Shown here one piece after another: positions 32,808-44,336 of a DNA stretch of 64,000 bases. The DNA is from Micromonospora narathiwatensis (GTDB lineage: Bacteria; Actinomycetota; Actinomycetes; Mycobacteriales; Micromonosporaceae). The DNA is taken from NCBI RefSeq assembly GCF_900089605.1, contig NZ_LT594324.1, positions 248,001 through 312,000 of the forward strand, in the 5' to 3' direction. The translations under genes were made by a program, and so were the position numbers. Numbering within the stretch: position 1 is the first letter of the stretch; every line of letters starts with the position of its first letter. The notes under the pieces are model-generated. The model had not been told where the DNA came from. It saw nothing but the letters and a program-made list of their open reading frames with translations, and made no database searches.

Positions 32808-33545
32808 TCAGCTGGTGAGGAGGTCGTCGACGGTGCCGTCGACGGGGCGGCCCCGGGCGGCCAGTTCCTCGGCCTGGCGGGCCAGCACCGTGCCCACCTC
32901 GGTCATGTCCGCGCCGGCCAGCCCGGTACGTCGCACCGCGTCCCCGGGGTCGCGGAAGTAGGTGCGGCTGAGCAGCCCCTGCACCGTGGCCGCGGCCAGC
33001 CGCGCCTCGCCGAGCATGAGCAGCGCCTGGTCGGTCTCGTACCACTCGGCCAGCCGGAACGCCCGGGCGCGCGCCGCGCTGCCCCGGTACCACGCCTGTC
33101 GGGCGGCGGTGCTGAACTCGGCTGGCCGGGCCCGGGCCAGCCGGGCCAGGTGCTCGTCGCGCAGGGTACGCAGCCAACCGGTCGGGTCGTGCAGCGCACG
33201 GGTGGTGACGTACCGGTCGGCGGTCAGCGGCCAGAGCGGGCCGATCGTGCGCGCCTGCCCCAGGTAGTCGTCCGCCCCGGCGACGGTGAGGTCGACCAGC
33301 ACCCCGTCCACCCGACGGGTGGCCGGCGACGGCCCGCCGCCCGGCCGGTAGGTGGCCAGCAGCAGCCCCACTTCGCCGTCCCCGCCGCCATCGTCGTCAC
33401 CGTGCGCGAGGGGCCCGTGCACGGCCACGGCGAGCACGTCGGCCGGGAACCGCCGCAGCGCGGCGTCGCGTACCCGTTCGGCGACCCGCCATCGGGGATC
33501 GTGGAGGTATCGCTCGGTCTCCGCGTCGGCGTCACCGGTGTCCAC
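32808..33545 (-). CDS. Nucleotidyltransferase-like protein
   Basis: The protein has 245 residues. AVAVHGPLAHGDDD, followed by GEVGLLL, resembles a nucleotidyltransferase-fold GS...D.D region with altered spacing. The C-terminal half is helical (~120-240), like kanamycin-nucleotidyltransferase-type proteins. I would not assign resistance or any substrate. Start GTG 33545 is chosen because GGAGGT lies five bases upstream. ACACTA at 33604-33609 reads TAGTGT on the minus strand and could be its -10, giving a leader of about 50 bases. The upstream in-frame part is unconserved in character. Confidence 0.6.
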   Translation of the reverse strand: MDTGDADAETERYLHDPRWRVAERVRDAALRRFPADVLAVAVHGPLAHGDDDGGGDGEVGLLLATYRPGGGPSPATRRVDGVLVDLTVAGADDYLGQARTIGPLWPLTADRYVTTRALHDPTGWLRTLRDEHLARLARARPAEFSTAARQAWYRGSAARARAFRLAEWYETDQALLMLGEARLAAATVQGLLSRTYFRDPGDAVRRTGLAGADMTEVGTVLARQAEELAARGRPVDGTVDDLLTS

Positions 33546-33718
33546 GGTCCACCTCCGTTCCGTGGGCCGCTCGCCGGTGGCCCGGCGCACGTCGACTGTC
33601 ACCACACTAATGCGGTGAGTGCCGGAGCCCCTGCTCGCCGCGCCCGGGGCGGGTGCGCCCGGCCGAGAACTACCAAGATCTCGCTGAGCCGCGATGAGGA
33701 CGGTGGCGGTCGACGAGG

Positions 33719-36415
33719 TCAGTCGAGGCGACGTTCGATCGGGAGTCGGGAGCGGGTGAGCAGCCCCGCGCCGAGCATGGCCACCAGCGGCACCACCACC
33801 AGCACGGCGAGGGTCAGGCCGGGCACCGCCAGCGGGTACGGGTCCTGGATCGGCCACGACTGCGCGTACCGGCGGTTCAGGGAGGCCATGATGATGGCCG
33901 CCGAGCCGAGGCCGGCCAGGATGCCGAGCACCGAGCCGAGCCCGGCGATCACCCCGGCCTGGCAGAGCGACAACACCCGGCGTACCCGCGGGTCGGCGCC
34001 GACCGCGGCGAGGGTGGACAGGTCCCGGCGGCCCTCGGCGGCGGCGAGGCCGGTGGCCACCCCGGCCGCGCCCACGGTGATCAAGGCGGCGGCGCCCGCC
34101 AGCAGGAGCAGCAGCGGCCGCTGGTCTCCGTTCGGCGCCCGCTCCGTCTGCACGACCAGCGACGCCGACCGGGACAGCTCCCTGGTGAGCCGCTCCTGCT
34201 GGGCGGCGGTGGGCGGGGTCGGCATGTCGACCAGGTAGCCGAACGGCTCGCCGACGAGGCCGACCGCGGCCGCCGCCGACGAGGAGAGGAGCAGCCGGTC
34301 GATGGGGAGCCCGCCGCGCAGCACGTAACCGGGCAGCGTGGCGCTGGCCGCCGAGCCCCCGGCGGTGTGGGTGACGGCGAGCGTCACCCGACCGTCCACC
34401 ACCTGACGCGGGTCGGTGACCACCACCCCGCCTGCCCGGAGCACCCGGGTCGCGGCGGCGATCTCCTCCGCTGTCGCGCCGGTGAGCCCGGGCAGCGCCG
34501 CGCCGTCGTCCACCAACGGCGGCAGATAGAGGTTGGTCGGATCGCGGAAGGGCGGTACGCAGCGTGGGTCGGCCCGCGCCTCGGCGCGGATGGCGGCGGT
34601 GACCGCCTCGCCCGGCTCGTACGGGCAGCGCCGCTCCTCCGGGAGCACGGTGGTGGTCACGCAGTAGTCCTCCGGGGACGCGGGTCGCGCGCAGGCCGGC
34701 ACGGCGAGCGGGACGGCCGCGGTGGCCGGCAACACGGTCCGGATCCGCTGCGCGACCTCGTCGGCCGGCGGCTGGGGGCGGCTTCCCGGCGCGTCGGTGT
34801 CAACCAGCAGGACCTGCCCCGGCGGGAGGCCCGGCTGCCACTGCGTACGCTCCCGGGCGTCGGCGCTGGCCAGGTAGACACCGATGGCCACGCTGCCGGC
34901 GACCGCCGCCATCACGGCGGAGATGGCCGGCGCGGCCGAGGAACGGTTGCGGCTGGCGTCGCGCAGCGCGAGCCGGGGCGCCAGCGGCAGCAGCCGTCCC
35001 GCCCGGGCGAGCAGCCCGATCAGCGTCGGGGTGCAGAAGACCAGGCCCAGTTCGCCGAGGATGAGCCCGGTCAGGACGACCGGTGGGCTGGCCTGGGTGG
35101 CGCCCAGCGCGGCGAGGGCGGAGCCGGCCCCGGTGAGCAGCACCCCGAGCAGCAGCCAGCGGCGGCGGTGTCGGGGCGGATGGCGCCGACCGGCGAGGCC
35201 GGCCACCACGTCCTGCCGGGCGGCGGTCCACGCCGGTGCCAGCGCGGCCAGCAGCCCGGCCAGTACCGCCACCGCGGCGATCGCGGCCAGGGCGGCCGGG
35301 AAGACCCGGTATCCGCCGAGGCGGGACTGCACCAGGTAGTGCTCGACGAGCGGCCGGCCGGCGAACGCCGCGCCGACCCCGAGCAGCAGCCCGAGCGTCG
35401 CCCCGCCCGCGCCGAGCACCACCCCGTCGGCGAGCACGATCCGGCGCAGGTGCCCGGCGTCCCCGCCGGCGACCGCCACCAGGGCCAGGTCGCGGCGGCG
35501 CCGGCGTACGCCGACCGCGAAGGCCGGGCCGACCAGCAGCACCACCTCCAGCAGGCCGAGCCCGCCGACCAGCACCGCATTGCTCGCCTGCTCCGGGTCG
35601 GGCAACACCGGACCGGTGTACGCCTCCTCCCGGCCGGGCAGCGGGGCCCGGGTGGTCACCACGATCCCGTGCCCGTTGAGCCGGTCCACCAGCGCCTCGT
35701 CCACCGACCCGGGCAGGTCCACCAGCCAGCTCTCGTCGGACCCGCTCAGCGGTCCGAGCGGGCTCTCCGGGCGCAGCGCCACCACCTCGCGCAGGTTGTC
35801 CGGGAACTCCACCACCCCGACCACCACGTACGTCGCGCCCTCGGCCGTGTGCACCGGCTCGCCGAGCCGTACGCCCAACCGGCGCAGCGCGGCCGGGCTG
35901 ACCGCGATCTCGTCGGGGGCGGTGGGCCGCCGGCCGGCGCGCAGCGCCGCGAGGGGGCGGGTGAGCGGGTCGGTGAGGTCGACGGCCCGCGCGTCGAACG
36001 AGACGAGCTTGTCGTCGACCCGTGCCTGGAACTGAACCCAGCGGCGGAGCCGGGTGACCCGGCTGCCGGGCGGCAGCAGGGCGCGGACCTCGTCGGCGGT
36101 CGCCGGGCGGGCCCGGGGCGTCGGCTCGGCCACGACCGGCCAGGAGTTCTCCCCCCACGCGTCCTGCCTGACCGCGTTCACATCCGTCCAGCGCAGCTCG
36201 GCGTCGGCCGCGCCGAGCTGGCGGTCCAGCCGTTCGGCCTGGGTGAGCTCCGTCATGTCAAAGGTCGCCGCGGCGAAGCTCAGCGCCAGCACGGGCAGCG
36301 CGATCATCGCCAGCACCAGCGCCGTACGAGCGCGCGCCCGACGGGCCTCGCGGTGGGCGATGCGCAGCGCGGTCCGCCACGAGCCGAGCGTGGCGGCCAG
36401 CCGGCCCCGGCTCAC
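33719..36415 (-). CDS. FtsX-like ABC transporter permease (MacB/LolC type)
   Basis: The protein has 898 residues. One N-terminal helix (ALVLAMIALPVLALSFAAATF) is followed by a ~200-residue extracytoplasmic region, three helices around residues 280-410, further helices with a second extracytoplasmic domain (~530-740), and three C-terminal helices. This is the duplicated FtsX arrangement seen in actinobacterial exporters of lipids, lipoproteins or peptides. Start GTG 36415 overlaps the ATPase gene by GTGA. The operon is PadR - ATPase - permease on the minus strand. The extracytoplasmic domain has several Cys that may pair. The substrate is unknown. Confidence 0.9.
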   Translation of the reverse strand: MSRGRLAATLGSWRTALRIAHREARRARARTALVLAMIALPVLALSFAAATFDMTELTQAERLDRQLGAADAELRWTDVNAVRQDAWGENSWPVVAEPTPRARPATADEVRALLPPGSRVTRLRRWVQFQARVDDKLVSFDARAVDLTDPLTRPLAALRAGRRPTAPDEIAVSPAALRRLGVRLGEPVHTAEGATYVVVGVVEFPDNLREVVALRPESPLGPLSGSDESWLVDLPGSVDEALVDRLNGHGIVVTTRAPLPGREEAYTGPVLPDPEQASNAVLVGGLGLLEVVLLVGPAFAVGVRRRRRDLALVAVAGGDAGHLRRIVLADGVVLGAGGATLGLLLGVGAAFAGRPLVEHYLVQSRLGGYRVFPAALAAIAAVAVLAGLLAALAPAWTAARQDVVAGLAGRRHPPRHRRRWLLLGVLLTGAGSALAALGATQASPPVVLTGLILGELGLVFCTPTLIGLLARAGRLLPLAPRLALRDASRNRSSAAPAISAVMAAVAGSVAIGVYLASADARERTQWQPGLPPGQVLLVDTDAPGSRPQPPADEVAQRIRTVLPATAAVPLAVPACARPASPEDYCVTTTVLPEERRCPYEPGEAVTAAIRAEARADPRCVPPFRDPTNLYLPPLVDDGAALPGLTGATAEEIAAATRVLRAGGVVVTDPRQVVDGRVTLAVTHTAGGSAASATLPGYVLRGGLPIDRLLLSSSAAAAVGLVGEPFGYLVDMPTPPTAAQQERLTRELSRSASLVVQTERAPNGDQRPLLLLLAGAAALITVGAAGVATGLAAAEGRRDLSTLAAVGADPRVRRVLSLCQAGVIAGLGSVLGILAGLGSAAIIMASLNRRYAQSWPIQDPYPLAVPGLTLAVLVVVPLVAMLGAGLLTRSRLPIERRLD

Positions 36416-37143
36416 CGCCCGCTGCCGGTGAGCAGCTGCTCGACGCCGGCCAGCGGCGCCGTCGAGTCCACCAGAACCCCGTCCCGGAGGAACACCACCC
36501 GGTCGGCCCAGCCGGCGTGCCGCGCCTCGTGGGTGACCAGCACCCCCGCCGCGCCGGCGTCCACCCGGCGGCGCAGCAGGTGCAGCACCGCCTCCCCGGC
36601 CTGCGAGTCGAGCGCCCCGGTGGGTTCGTCGGCGAGGACCAGCCGGCGCTCGCCGACGAGCGCCCGGGCGATCGCCACCCGCTGCTGCTGGCCGCCGGAC
36701 ATCTGGTCCGGGAACCGGTCGCCGAGCGCGGCCACCCCCACCTCGGCCAGCGCGGTCCGGGCCGCCCTGCGGGCCGTGCGGACCCCGGCGCCGTCGAGTT
36801 CCAGGGGCAGCGCCACGTTCTCCAGCGCGGTGAGGCTGCCGAGCAGATTCAGGTCCTGGAAGACGTACCCGATCCGGCGGCGGCGCAGCCGAGCCAGCTC
36901 GCGCGCGGTGAGGCCGGCGAACGACTCCCCCTCGACCAGCACCTCACCGTCGGTGGGGCGGTCCAGCCCGCCGGCGAGCGCCAGCAGCGTCGACTTGCCG
37001 GAGCCCGACGGGCCCATCACCGCCACCAGTTCGCCGGCCCGAACGGTCAGGCTGATCCCGCGCAGCGCGTGCACGGCCGCCTCGCCGACGCCATGGGTGC
37101 GGTGCACGTCCCGCAGCTCCAGCACCTCGCTCCTCGCGCTCAC
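36412..37143 (-). CDS. ABC transporter ATPase (MacB/LolD type)
   Basis: The protein has 243 residues. Walker A is GPSGSGKST (~43-51), Q-loop YVFQDLNLL, signature MSGGQQQRVAIARAL, Walker B LVLADEPTGALD, switch VTHEARHAG. All catalytic residues are present. It energises the FtsX-like permease encoded next. Start GTG 37143 lies inside the third, partial copy of the 59-bp repeat, so the first six codons (MSARSE) come from repeat sequence; a later start is not evident before the conserved LELRDVHR. Control by the upstream PadR protein is likely. Confidence 0.94.
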   Translation of the reverse strand: MSARSEVLELRDVHRTHGVGEAAVHALRGISLTVRAGELVAVMGPSGSGKSTLLALAGGLDRPTDGEVLVEGESFAGLTARELARLRRRRIGYVFQDLNLLGSLTALENVALPLELDGAGVRTARRAARTALAEVGVAALGDRFPDQMSGGQQQRVAIARALVGERRLVLADEPTGALDSQAGEAVLHLLRRRVDAGAAGVLVTHEARHAGWADRVVFLRDGVLVDSTAPLAGVEQLLTGSGR

Positions 37144-37262
37144 CGTGCCACCTTTGTTCGCGGCTGCGGGGCTCGCAGAACCGGCTCGCTCCTCGCGCTC
37201 ACCGTGCCACCTTCGTTCGCGACTGCGGGGCTCGCAGAACCGGCTCGCTCCTCGCGCTCACC
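37126..37262 (-). repeat. Tandem 59-bp junction repeat, two full units plus partial third
   Basis: On the minus strand, unit A (37262-37204) and unit B (37203-37145) each begin GGTGAGCGCGAGGAGCGAGC and end AAGGTGGCAC; they differ at two of 59 positions. A third partial copy (37144-37126) forms the start of the ATPase gene. The TGA in unit A is the stop codon of PadR, and the GTG in the partial copy is the ATPase start. Copy C at 26165-26224 has the same architecture. Confidence 0.9.
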
Positions 37263-37839
37263 GCCGGGCCTCCTCGTCGGCCCGGTCCACCGCCTCGGCG
37301 GACAGGGATGGCCGGCTCGGGGCGGGGCGGTAGCGGACCAGGCTGGTCTCGCAGTGGTCGAGCCAGCGGATCTCCGCCTCGGCCTGGAAGATCATCGCGT
37401 CCAGCACCAGGCGCCAGGGCAGGTCCTCCGGCTTGTCGCTGGCGTACTTCAACCGGGTCAACTCCTGCAACGCGCGCATGGTCGCGCTGCGCTGGGTCTG
37501 CACCACCGCGCGGACGTCCACCCCCGGGGTGGTCAGGGCCAGGGCCAGCTTGATCGACAGCTCGTCCCGGGGGCGGTCGGCGTGGCTGATCGGGGTGGCG
37601 AACCAGAGGGCCAGGTCCGCCCGCCCGGCGTCGGTGATCTCGTACGGCCGTTGCCCGCCGTCGTTCTCCGGCAGCGGCCGGACCAGGCCGTCGCGTTCCA
37701 GGCGGGAGAGGGTGGTGTAGACCTGCCCGATGTTCAGCGGCCAGGTCGAGCCGGTCGACTCCTCGAACGCGGCGCGCAGCTGGTAGCCGTACATCTGGCC
37801 GCGTTCGAGCAACGCGAGCAGGCCGTGACGGATGGACAT
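37258..37839 (-). CDS. PadR-family regulator of the ABC/FtsX operon
   Basis: The protein has 193 residues. Residues ~1-80 are the winged helix ([20 protein letters not shown], then [18 protein letters not shown]), followed by a long C-terminal helical dimerisation region (Vir-type, ~95-180). ATG 37839 is chosen because a CATACT -10 box ends seven bases upstream, so the mRNA is probably leaderless. It is first gene of the operon with the ABC ATPase and FtsX permease. A 15-bp perfect palindrome lies between its -35 and -10 boxes, so autorepression is likely. PadR/ABC pairs are often induced by antibiotics; no inducer is known here. Confidence 0.92.
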   Translation of the reverse strand: MSIRHGLLALLERGQMYGYQLRAAFEESTGSTWPLNIGQVYTTLSRLERDGLVRPLPENDGGQRPYEITDAGRADLALWFATPISHADRPRDELSIKLALALTTPGVDVRAVVQTQRSATMRALQELTRLKYASDKPEDLPWRLVLDAMIFQAEAEIRWLDHCETSLVRYRPAPSRPSLSAEAVDRADEEARR

Positions 37840-37846
37840 GGCGAGG

Positions 37847-37875
37847 AGTATGCATACCTGGTATGCGGGCCGCAA
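37847..37875 (-). promoter_or_regulatory. Promoter with embedded PadR operator
   Basis: On the minus strand, TTGCGG (37875-37870) and CATACT (37852-37847) are 17 bases apart. The spacer holds GCATACC-T-GGTATGC (37852-37866), a perfect 15-bp dyad, overlapping the palindrome GTATGCATAC (37848-37857). Confidence 0.7.
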
Positions 37876-37909
37876 CCGGAGTGCTGCGCCGGGTGACCGA
37901 AACCTCGGC

Positions 37910-38359
37910 TCAGGCCGACCGGCCGGGGAACGGGACGGTGACCGGGGTCATTCCGGCGGTACGCCGCCAGCGGGTGGCCCGTACCGCGCAGTCGGTCAGC
38001 GCCGCGAGGGCCCGGTTCCGGTCGGCCCCGGTGGTGTGCGGCAGGGCCGCCCGCCAGTGGCCGGCGGTCCGCTCCTCGATCTCCACCGCCAGCTTCAGCG
38101 CGCTCGCCTTGTCGGTCACCGGATAGGGCAGGGCGTACCCGGCCTGGTCGGCGGGGACCTGGGTGCCACCCTCGCTCAACTGGAGGATGAGGGCGTCCCG
38201 GCGGGCCCGGTGGGCCGTCTCGGCGGAACGGGCGGCGGAGCGGGCCGCGTCGGCGAGGTGCACGCCGATCACCCCGTACGCCCAGATGGCGGCGTACTCG
38301 GCGGCGAGGGCTTCGGTCAACGCCTGGGCCGACCCGGTCGGTGCGGTACGGGGAATCAC
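37910..38359 (-). CDS. DUF4439 ferritin-like domain protein
   Basis: The protein has 149 residues, almost wholly helical, with [20 protein letters not shown] in the first helix and [13 protein letters not shown] in the second, the pattern of the ferritin-like DUF4439 group. The Glu/His residues on these helices might bind metal, but no full di-iron motif is certain. Start GTG 38359 overlaps the lipoprotein stop (GTGA), so the two are coupled. The pair is commonly found upstream of and divergent from rimP in actinobacteria. The function is unknown. Confidence 0.8.
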   Translation of the reverse strand: MIPRTAPTGSAQALTEALAAEYAAIWAYGVIGVHLADAARSAARSAETAHRARRDALILQLSEGGTQVPADQAGYALPYPVTDKASALKLAVEIEERTAGHWRAALPHTTGADRNRALAALTDCAVRATRWRRTAGMTPVTVPFPGRSA

Positions 38360-38874
38360 TTCAGCGCCTCCAGGTGGGTCGCCCGGGCGGCGGCGATCGA
38401 ACCGAGCAGCGCGGCCCGCTCGCCCGGCGCGGCGGCGCACGCCTTCGCGGCGTTCTCCCGGGCCTGCTGTTCCGCCTGCCGCAGCTCGGCCAGCAGCCCC
38501 TGCGGATCGGTGGCCGTCACGGTCGGGCCGGCGGCGGGCGTGCCGGACGGGGCGGGCCGCCCGATCACCTTGCGCAGCTCGGCGGCGTGCGCCTGGTGGG
38601 CGTCGGCGATCGGGGTGAGCCGGTCGGCCAGCGTCCCGGCGGCGGCGATGGCCGCCCGGTACCGGCCCTCCAGGTCGGCGGCCTCGGCCGCGAGCGGCTC
38701 CAGCGGGTCCGGGGGCTTCGGCTTGTCGTCGAAAAGATCACAGCCGGTCAGCGGTACGGCGGCGCCGCCGAGTGCCAGCAGCGCCCCGGCACGCAGCAGG
38801 TTTCGCCGGGAATGCCCCGGTGCTCCGTCGCGCTGTGTCGTTCTGCCTGTCGCCACCGGACAAGTCAACACCAT
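38356..38874 (-). CDS. Lipoprotein with twin-arginine-type signal
   Basis: The protein has 172 residues. [16 protein letters not shown] is a twin-arginine-like signal and is followed by PLTGC, a lipobox with the lipid-anchored Cys near residue 45. The mature part is helical, rich in Ala, Glu and Arg, with a Pro/Thr spacer. Probable location is the outer face of the cytoplasmic membrane. ATG 38874 is used; GTG codons at 38871 and shortly downstream are alternatives. It is coupled to the DUF4439 gene and divergent from rimP. No enzymatic motif is seen. Confidence 0.75.
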   Translation of the reverse strand: MVLTCPVATGRTTQRDGAPGHSRRNLLRAGALLALGGAAVPLTGCDLFDDKPKPPDPLEPLAAEAADLEGRYRAAIAAAGTLADRLTPIADAHQAHAAELRKVIGRPAPSGTPAAGPTVTATDPQGLLAELRQAEQQARENAAKACAAAPGERAALLGSIAAARATHLEALK

Positions 38875-38984
38875 CTCCGTCGGCTTGTGGGCCAGTGGCG
38901 TCGGTGCGCCGCCGGGTCCGTCGCCCGGCCCGCGCGTTACGCTCTGCGCAGCCACCGGGCGCGTCCGCCCCGGTGGCGTGCCGG

Positions 38985-39034
38985 CATGGCGGGCCGAACG
39001 GCCGTCGACAGGGACCATGGCGGGCCGAACGGCC
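38985..39034 (+). repeat. 19-bp direct repeat with internal hairpins in the rimP leader
   Basis: CATGGCGGGCCGAACGGCC occurs exactly at 38985-39003 and 39016-39034, 31 bases apart. Each copy contains a GGCCG-AA-CGGCC dyad; the second extends to CGGGCCG/CGGCCCG. The second copy also contains an in-frame ATG (39017) for rimP. TTACGCT at 38938-38944 could be the -10 of this transcript. Confidence 0.6.
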
Positions 39035-39061
39035 CGTCCGAAAAGGGAAAGGGTGCGCCAG

Positions 39062-39745
39062 ATGACGCAGCGTGGCCGTGCCACCAGGCCGACGGGGCCC
39101 TCCGGGCGACCCCGCCGGGCCGACGGTCCCCGTGCGGGGGACCGGGGCGGCGCGCCCCGCGGCGACCTGAGCGCGCGCCGGGCCCGGTTGCGTGAGGTGA
39201 TCGAGCCGGTGGTCACCGCCGCCGGGTACGACCTGGAGGACCTCTCCGTCTCGCGCGCCGGCCGGCGGCACGTGGTCCGCGTGATCGTGGACGCCGACGG
39301 CGGGATCAACCTGGACGGCGTCGCGGACGTCTCCCGAGCGGTCTCCGCCGCGCTCGACGCGGCGGAGGAGGCCGGCGGCGACATCGTCGCCGGCGAGTAC
39401 CAGCTCGAGGTCAGCTCGCCGGGGGTGGACCGGCCGCTCACCCTGCCCCGGCACTGGCGGCGCAACGTCGGCCGGCTGGTCAAGGTGACCGTGCGCGGCG
39501 GGGCGGGCGTGCCCGAGCAGCGGACCACGGCGGACCGACAGCTCACCGGCCGGGTGGTCGAGGCCGGCGACGAGCGCGTGGTGCTGGAGACCGACGCCGG
39601 CCGCGCGGAACACCCGTACGCCGAGCTCGGGCCCGGCCGGGTCCAGGTGGAGTTCAGCCGCCTGGACGAGCTGGCCGACGACGAGGCCGGCGAGGACATC
39701 GACGACATCGACGACGAAGATGATGTGGAGGACGAGGAGAGGTGA
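39062..39745 (+). CDS. rimP: Ribosome maturation factor RimP
   Basis: The protein has 227 residues. After a ~40-residue Arg/Gly-rich extension come [41 protein letters not shown] and [14 protein letters not shown], which define the N-domain. The C-terminal SH3-like domain ends in a strongly acidic tail. RimP assists 30S subunit assembly. ATG 39062 is used, preceded by AAAGGG; ATG 39017, with AGGGA upstream, is in frame and would add 15 residues, and GTG 39053 is also possible. The stop overlaps the nusA start by GTGA. It heads the rimP-nusA-ylxR-infB gene string. Confidence 0.94.
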   Translation: MTQRGRATRPTGPSGRPRRADGPRAGDRGGAPRGDLSARRARLREVIEPVVTAAGYDLEDLSVSRAGRRHVVRVIVDADGGINLDGVADVSRAVSAALDAAEEAGGDIVAGEYQLEVSSPGVDRPLTLPRHWRRNVGRLVKVTVRGGAGVPEQRTTADRQLTGRVVEAGDERVVLETDAGRAEHPYAELGPGRVQVEFSRLDELADDEAGEDIDDIDDEDDVEDEER

Positions 39746-40785
39746 ACATCGACCTCGCGGCGCTGCGCGCACTGGAGCGCGAGCGGGAGATCCCGTTCGA
39801 CACGATCCTCGCGGCGATCGAGACCGCGCTGCTGACCGCCTACCGGCACACCGACGGCGCCGAGCCGCACGCGCGGGTGGAGATCGACCGCAAGACCGGG
39901 GCCGCCTCGGTGTACGCCCAGGAGCTGGACGCCGACGGCACGGTGCTGCGGGAGTGGGACGACACCCCGCACGACTTCGGCCGGATCGCGGCCATGACGG
40001 CCAAGCAGGTGATCCTCCAGCGGCTGCGGGAGGCCACCGACGAGGTGCACTTCGGCGAGTACGTGGGCCGCGACGGCGACCTGGTCACCGGCGTGGTGCA
40101 GGCGCACGAGGCCCGCAAGGAGAAGGGCATCGTCAGCGTCGACCTGGGCAAGCTGGAGGGCGTCCTGCCCCAGTCCGAGCAGGTCCCCGGCGAGCGGTAC
40201 GACCACGGCGAGCGGATCCGCTGCGTCGTCGTGCACGTGGCCAAGGGAATGCGTGGGCCGCAGATCACGTTGTCCCGGTCGCACCCCGCGCTGGTGAAGA
40301 AGCTCTTCGCGCTGGAGGTGCCGGAGATCGCCGACGGCACCGTGGAGATCGGCGCGATCGCCCGTGAGGCGGGTCACCGTACGAAGATCGCGGTGCGTTC
40401 GACCGCGCCGGGGGTGAACGCCAAGGGCGCCTGTATCGGCCCGATGGGCCAGCGGGTCCGCGCGGTGATGAGCGAGCTGCACGGCGAGAAGATCGATATC
40501 ATCGACTGGTCGGACGACCCGGCCACGTTCGTCGGCAACGCGCTCTCCCCGGCCAAGGCGCTGCGGGTCGAGGTGGTCGATCTGGCCAGCCGGACCGCTC
40601 GGGTCACCGTGCCGGATTTCCAGCTCTCGCTCGCGATCGGCCGCGAAGGGCAGAATGCCCGGCTTGCTGCCCGGTTGACCGGTTGGCGGATCGACATCCG
40701 TTCCGACGCGGAGCAGGCCGACGCGGGCGGCCGGAGCGGGGCTGATCACGTACCCGAGCCGGGCGGCGCGATCTCAAGCAGCTAG
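39742..40785 (+). CDS. nusA: Transcription elongation/antitermination factor NusA
   Basis: The protein has 347 residues, the actinobacterial length without the C-terminal acidic repeats of E. coli. The N-terminal RNA polymerase-binding domain (1-~110) is followed by S1 (~115-190, with [15 protein letters not shown]), KH1 (~195-270, with [13 protein letters not shown]) and KH2 (~275-335, with [16 protein letters not shown]). It binds RNA polymerase and modulates pausing and termination. Start GTG 39742 overlaps the rimP stop. A leaderless ylxR promoter lies at its end. Confidence 0.97.
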   Translation: MNIDLAALRALEREREIPFDTILAAIETALLTAYRHTDGAEPHARVEIDRKTGAASVYAQELDADGTVLREWDDTPHDFGRIAAMTAKQVILQRLREATDEVHFGEYVGRDGDLVTGVVQAHEARKEKGIVSVDLGKLEGVLPQSEQVPGERYDHGERIRCVVVHVAKGMRGPQITLSRSHPALVKKLFALEVPEIADGTVEIGAIAREAGHRTKIAVRSTAPGVNAKGACIGPMGQRVRAVMSELHGEKIDIIDWSDDPATFVGNALSPAKALRVEVVDLASRTARVTVPDFQLSLAIGREGQNARLAARLTGWRIDIRSDAEQADAGGRSGADHVPEPGGAISSS

Positions 40786-40788
40786 GGG

Positions 40789-40794
40789 TAGACT
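40789..40794 (+). promoter_or_regulatory. -10 element (TAGACT) for leaderless ylxR
   Basis: TAGACT ends seven bases before GTG 40802. It would give the ylxR-infB part of the operon its own start. Confidence 0.5.
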
Positions 40795-40801
40795 TCCTCC
40801 A

Positions 40802-41116
40802 GTGGCACGACGCGCGCTGCCGGAGCGCACCTGTGTGGGCTGCCGGAAGCGAGCGCCGGCCAGCGAGTTGTTGCGGATCGTCGCGGTCGGCGACGGGGCT
40901 GGTGGCTTCAGTCTCCGGCCCGATCCGATTCGCAGACTGCCGGGTCGGGGAGCGAACATGCACCCGGATCCGGCCTGCTTCGCGCAAGCGGTGCGGCGCC
41001 GCGCCTTCGGGCGGGCACTGCGCATCACCGGGGTCATCGATCACGGTGCGCTGGCGGAGCACACTGACGCGCCAACCTCTACGTCCGGTCAGCCCGACCG
41101 GGCGAGAGATCGCTAG
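40802..41116 (+). CDS. ylxR: YlxR family (DUF448) RNA-binding protein
   Basis: The protein has 104 residues. PERTCVGCRKRAPASELLRI is the DUF448 start and LPGRGANMHPDPACF the second conserved block. In other bacteria YlxR binds RNA, including RNase P RNA, and affects expression globally. Start GTG 40802 is 16 bases after the nusA stop and is preceded by a -10 box rather than a ribosome site. The C-terminus is charged. It lies between nusA and infB as in most Gram-positive bacteria. Confidence 0.93.
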   Translation: MARRALPERTCVGCRKRAPASELLRIVAVGDGAGGFSLRPDPIRRLPGRGANMHPDPACFAQAVRRRAFGRALRITGVIDHGALAEHTDAPTSTSGQPDRARDR

Positions 41117-41184
41117 CAAGGTAGGACGACCAGCATGAGCACACGATGAAGTCCCTGAAATGACCAGGCTTCAAGTGCACGAGT

Positions 41185-41216
41185 GAGGTCGCTGCGGGTG
41201 CTGCCCGCACGACCTC
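41185..41216 (+). promoter_or_regulatory. Strong hairpin in the infB leader
   Basis: GAGGTCG (41185-41191) pairs with CGACCTC (41210-41216), and TGCGGG (41193-41198) with CCCGCA (41204-41209): 13 base pairs with one bulged C and a five-base loop. It ends eight bases before the GGAG ribosome site at 41224 of infB, so it may act as an attenuator or protect the RNA 5' end. Confidence 0.6.
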
Positions 41217-41231
41217 GGAGTGAGGAGTGCA

Positions 41232-44258
<3,027 letters not shown>

Positions 44259-44271
44259 GCGGCATGAACGA

Positions 44272-44308
44272 GGCGACGGCCGGGGCCCCTTGGGTCCCGG
44301 CCGTCGCC
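44272..44308 (+). terminator. 13-bp hairpin terminator after infB
   Basis: GGCGACGGCCGGG (44272-44284) pairs perfectly with CCCGGCCGTCGCC (44296-44308). It starts 13 bases after the infB stop. There is no U-tract. Confidence 0.75.
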
Positions 44309-44323
44309 GTCCGCGCGGGCTGC

Positions 44324-44329
44324 GACAAT
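44324..44329 (+). promoter_or_regulatory. -10 element (GACAAT) for a leaderless methyltransferase gene
   Basis: GACAAT ends seven bases before GTG 44337, immediately after the infB terminator. Confidence 0.5.
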
Positions 44330-44336
44330 CTCCGGC

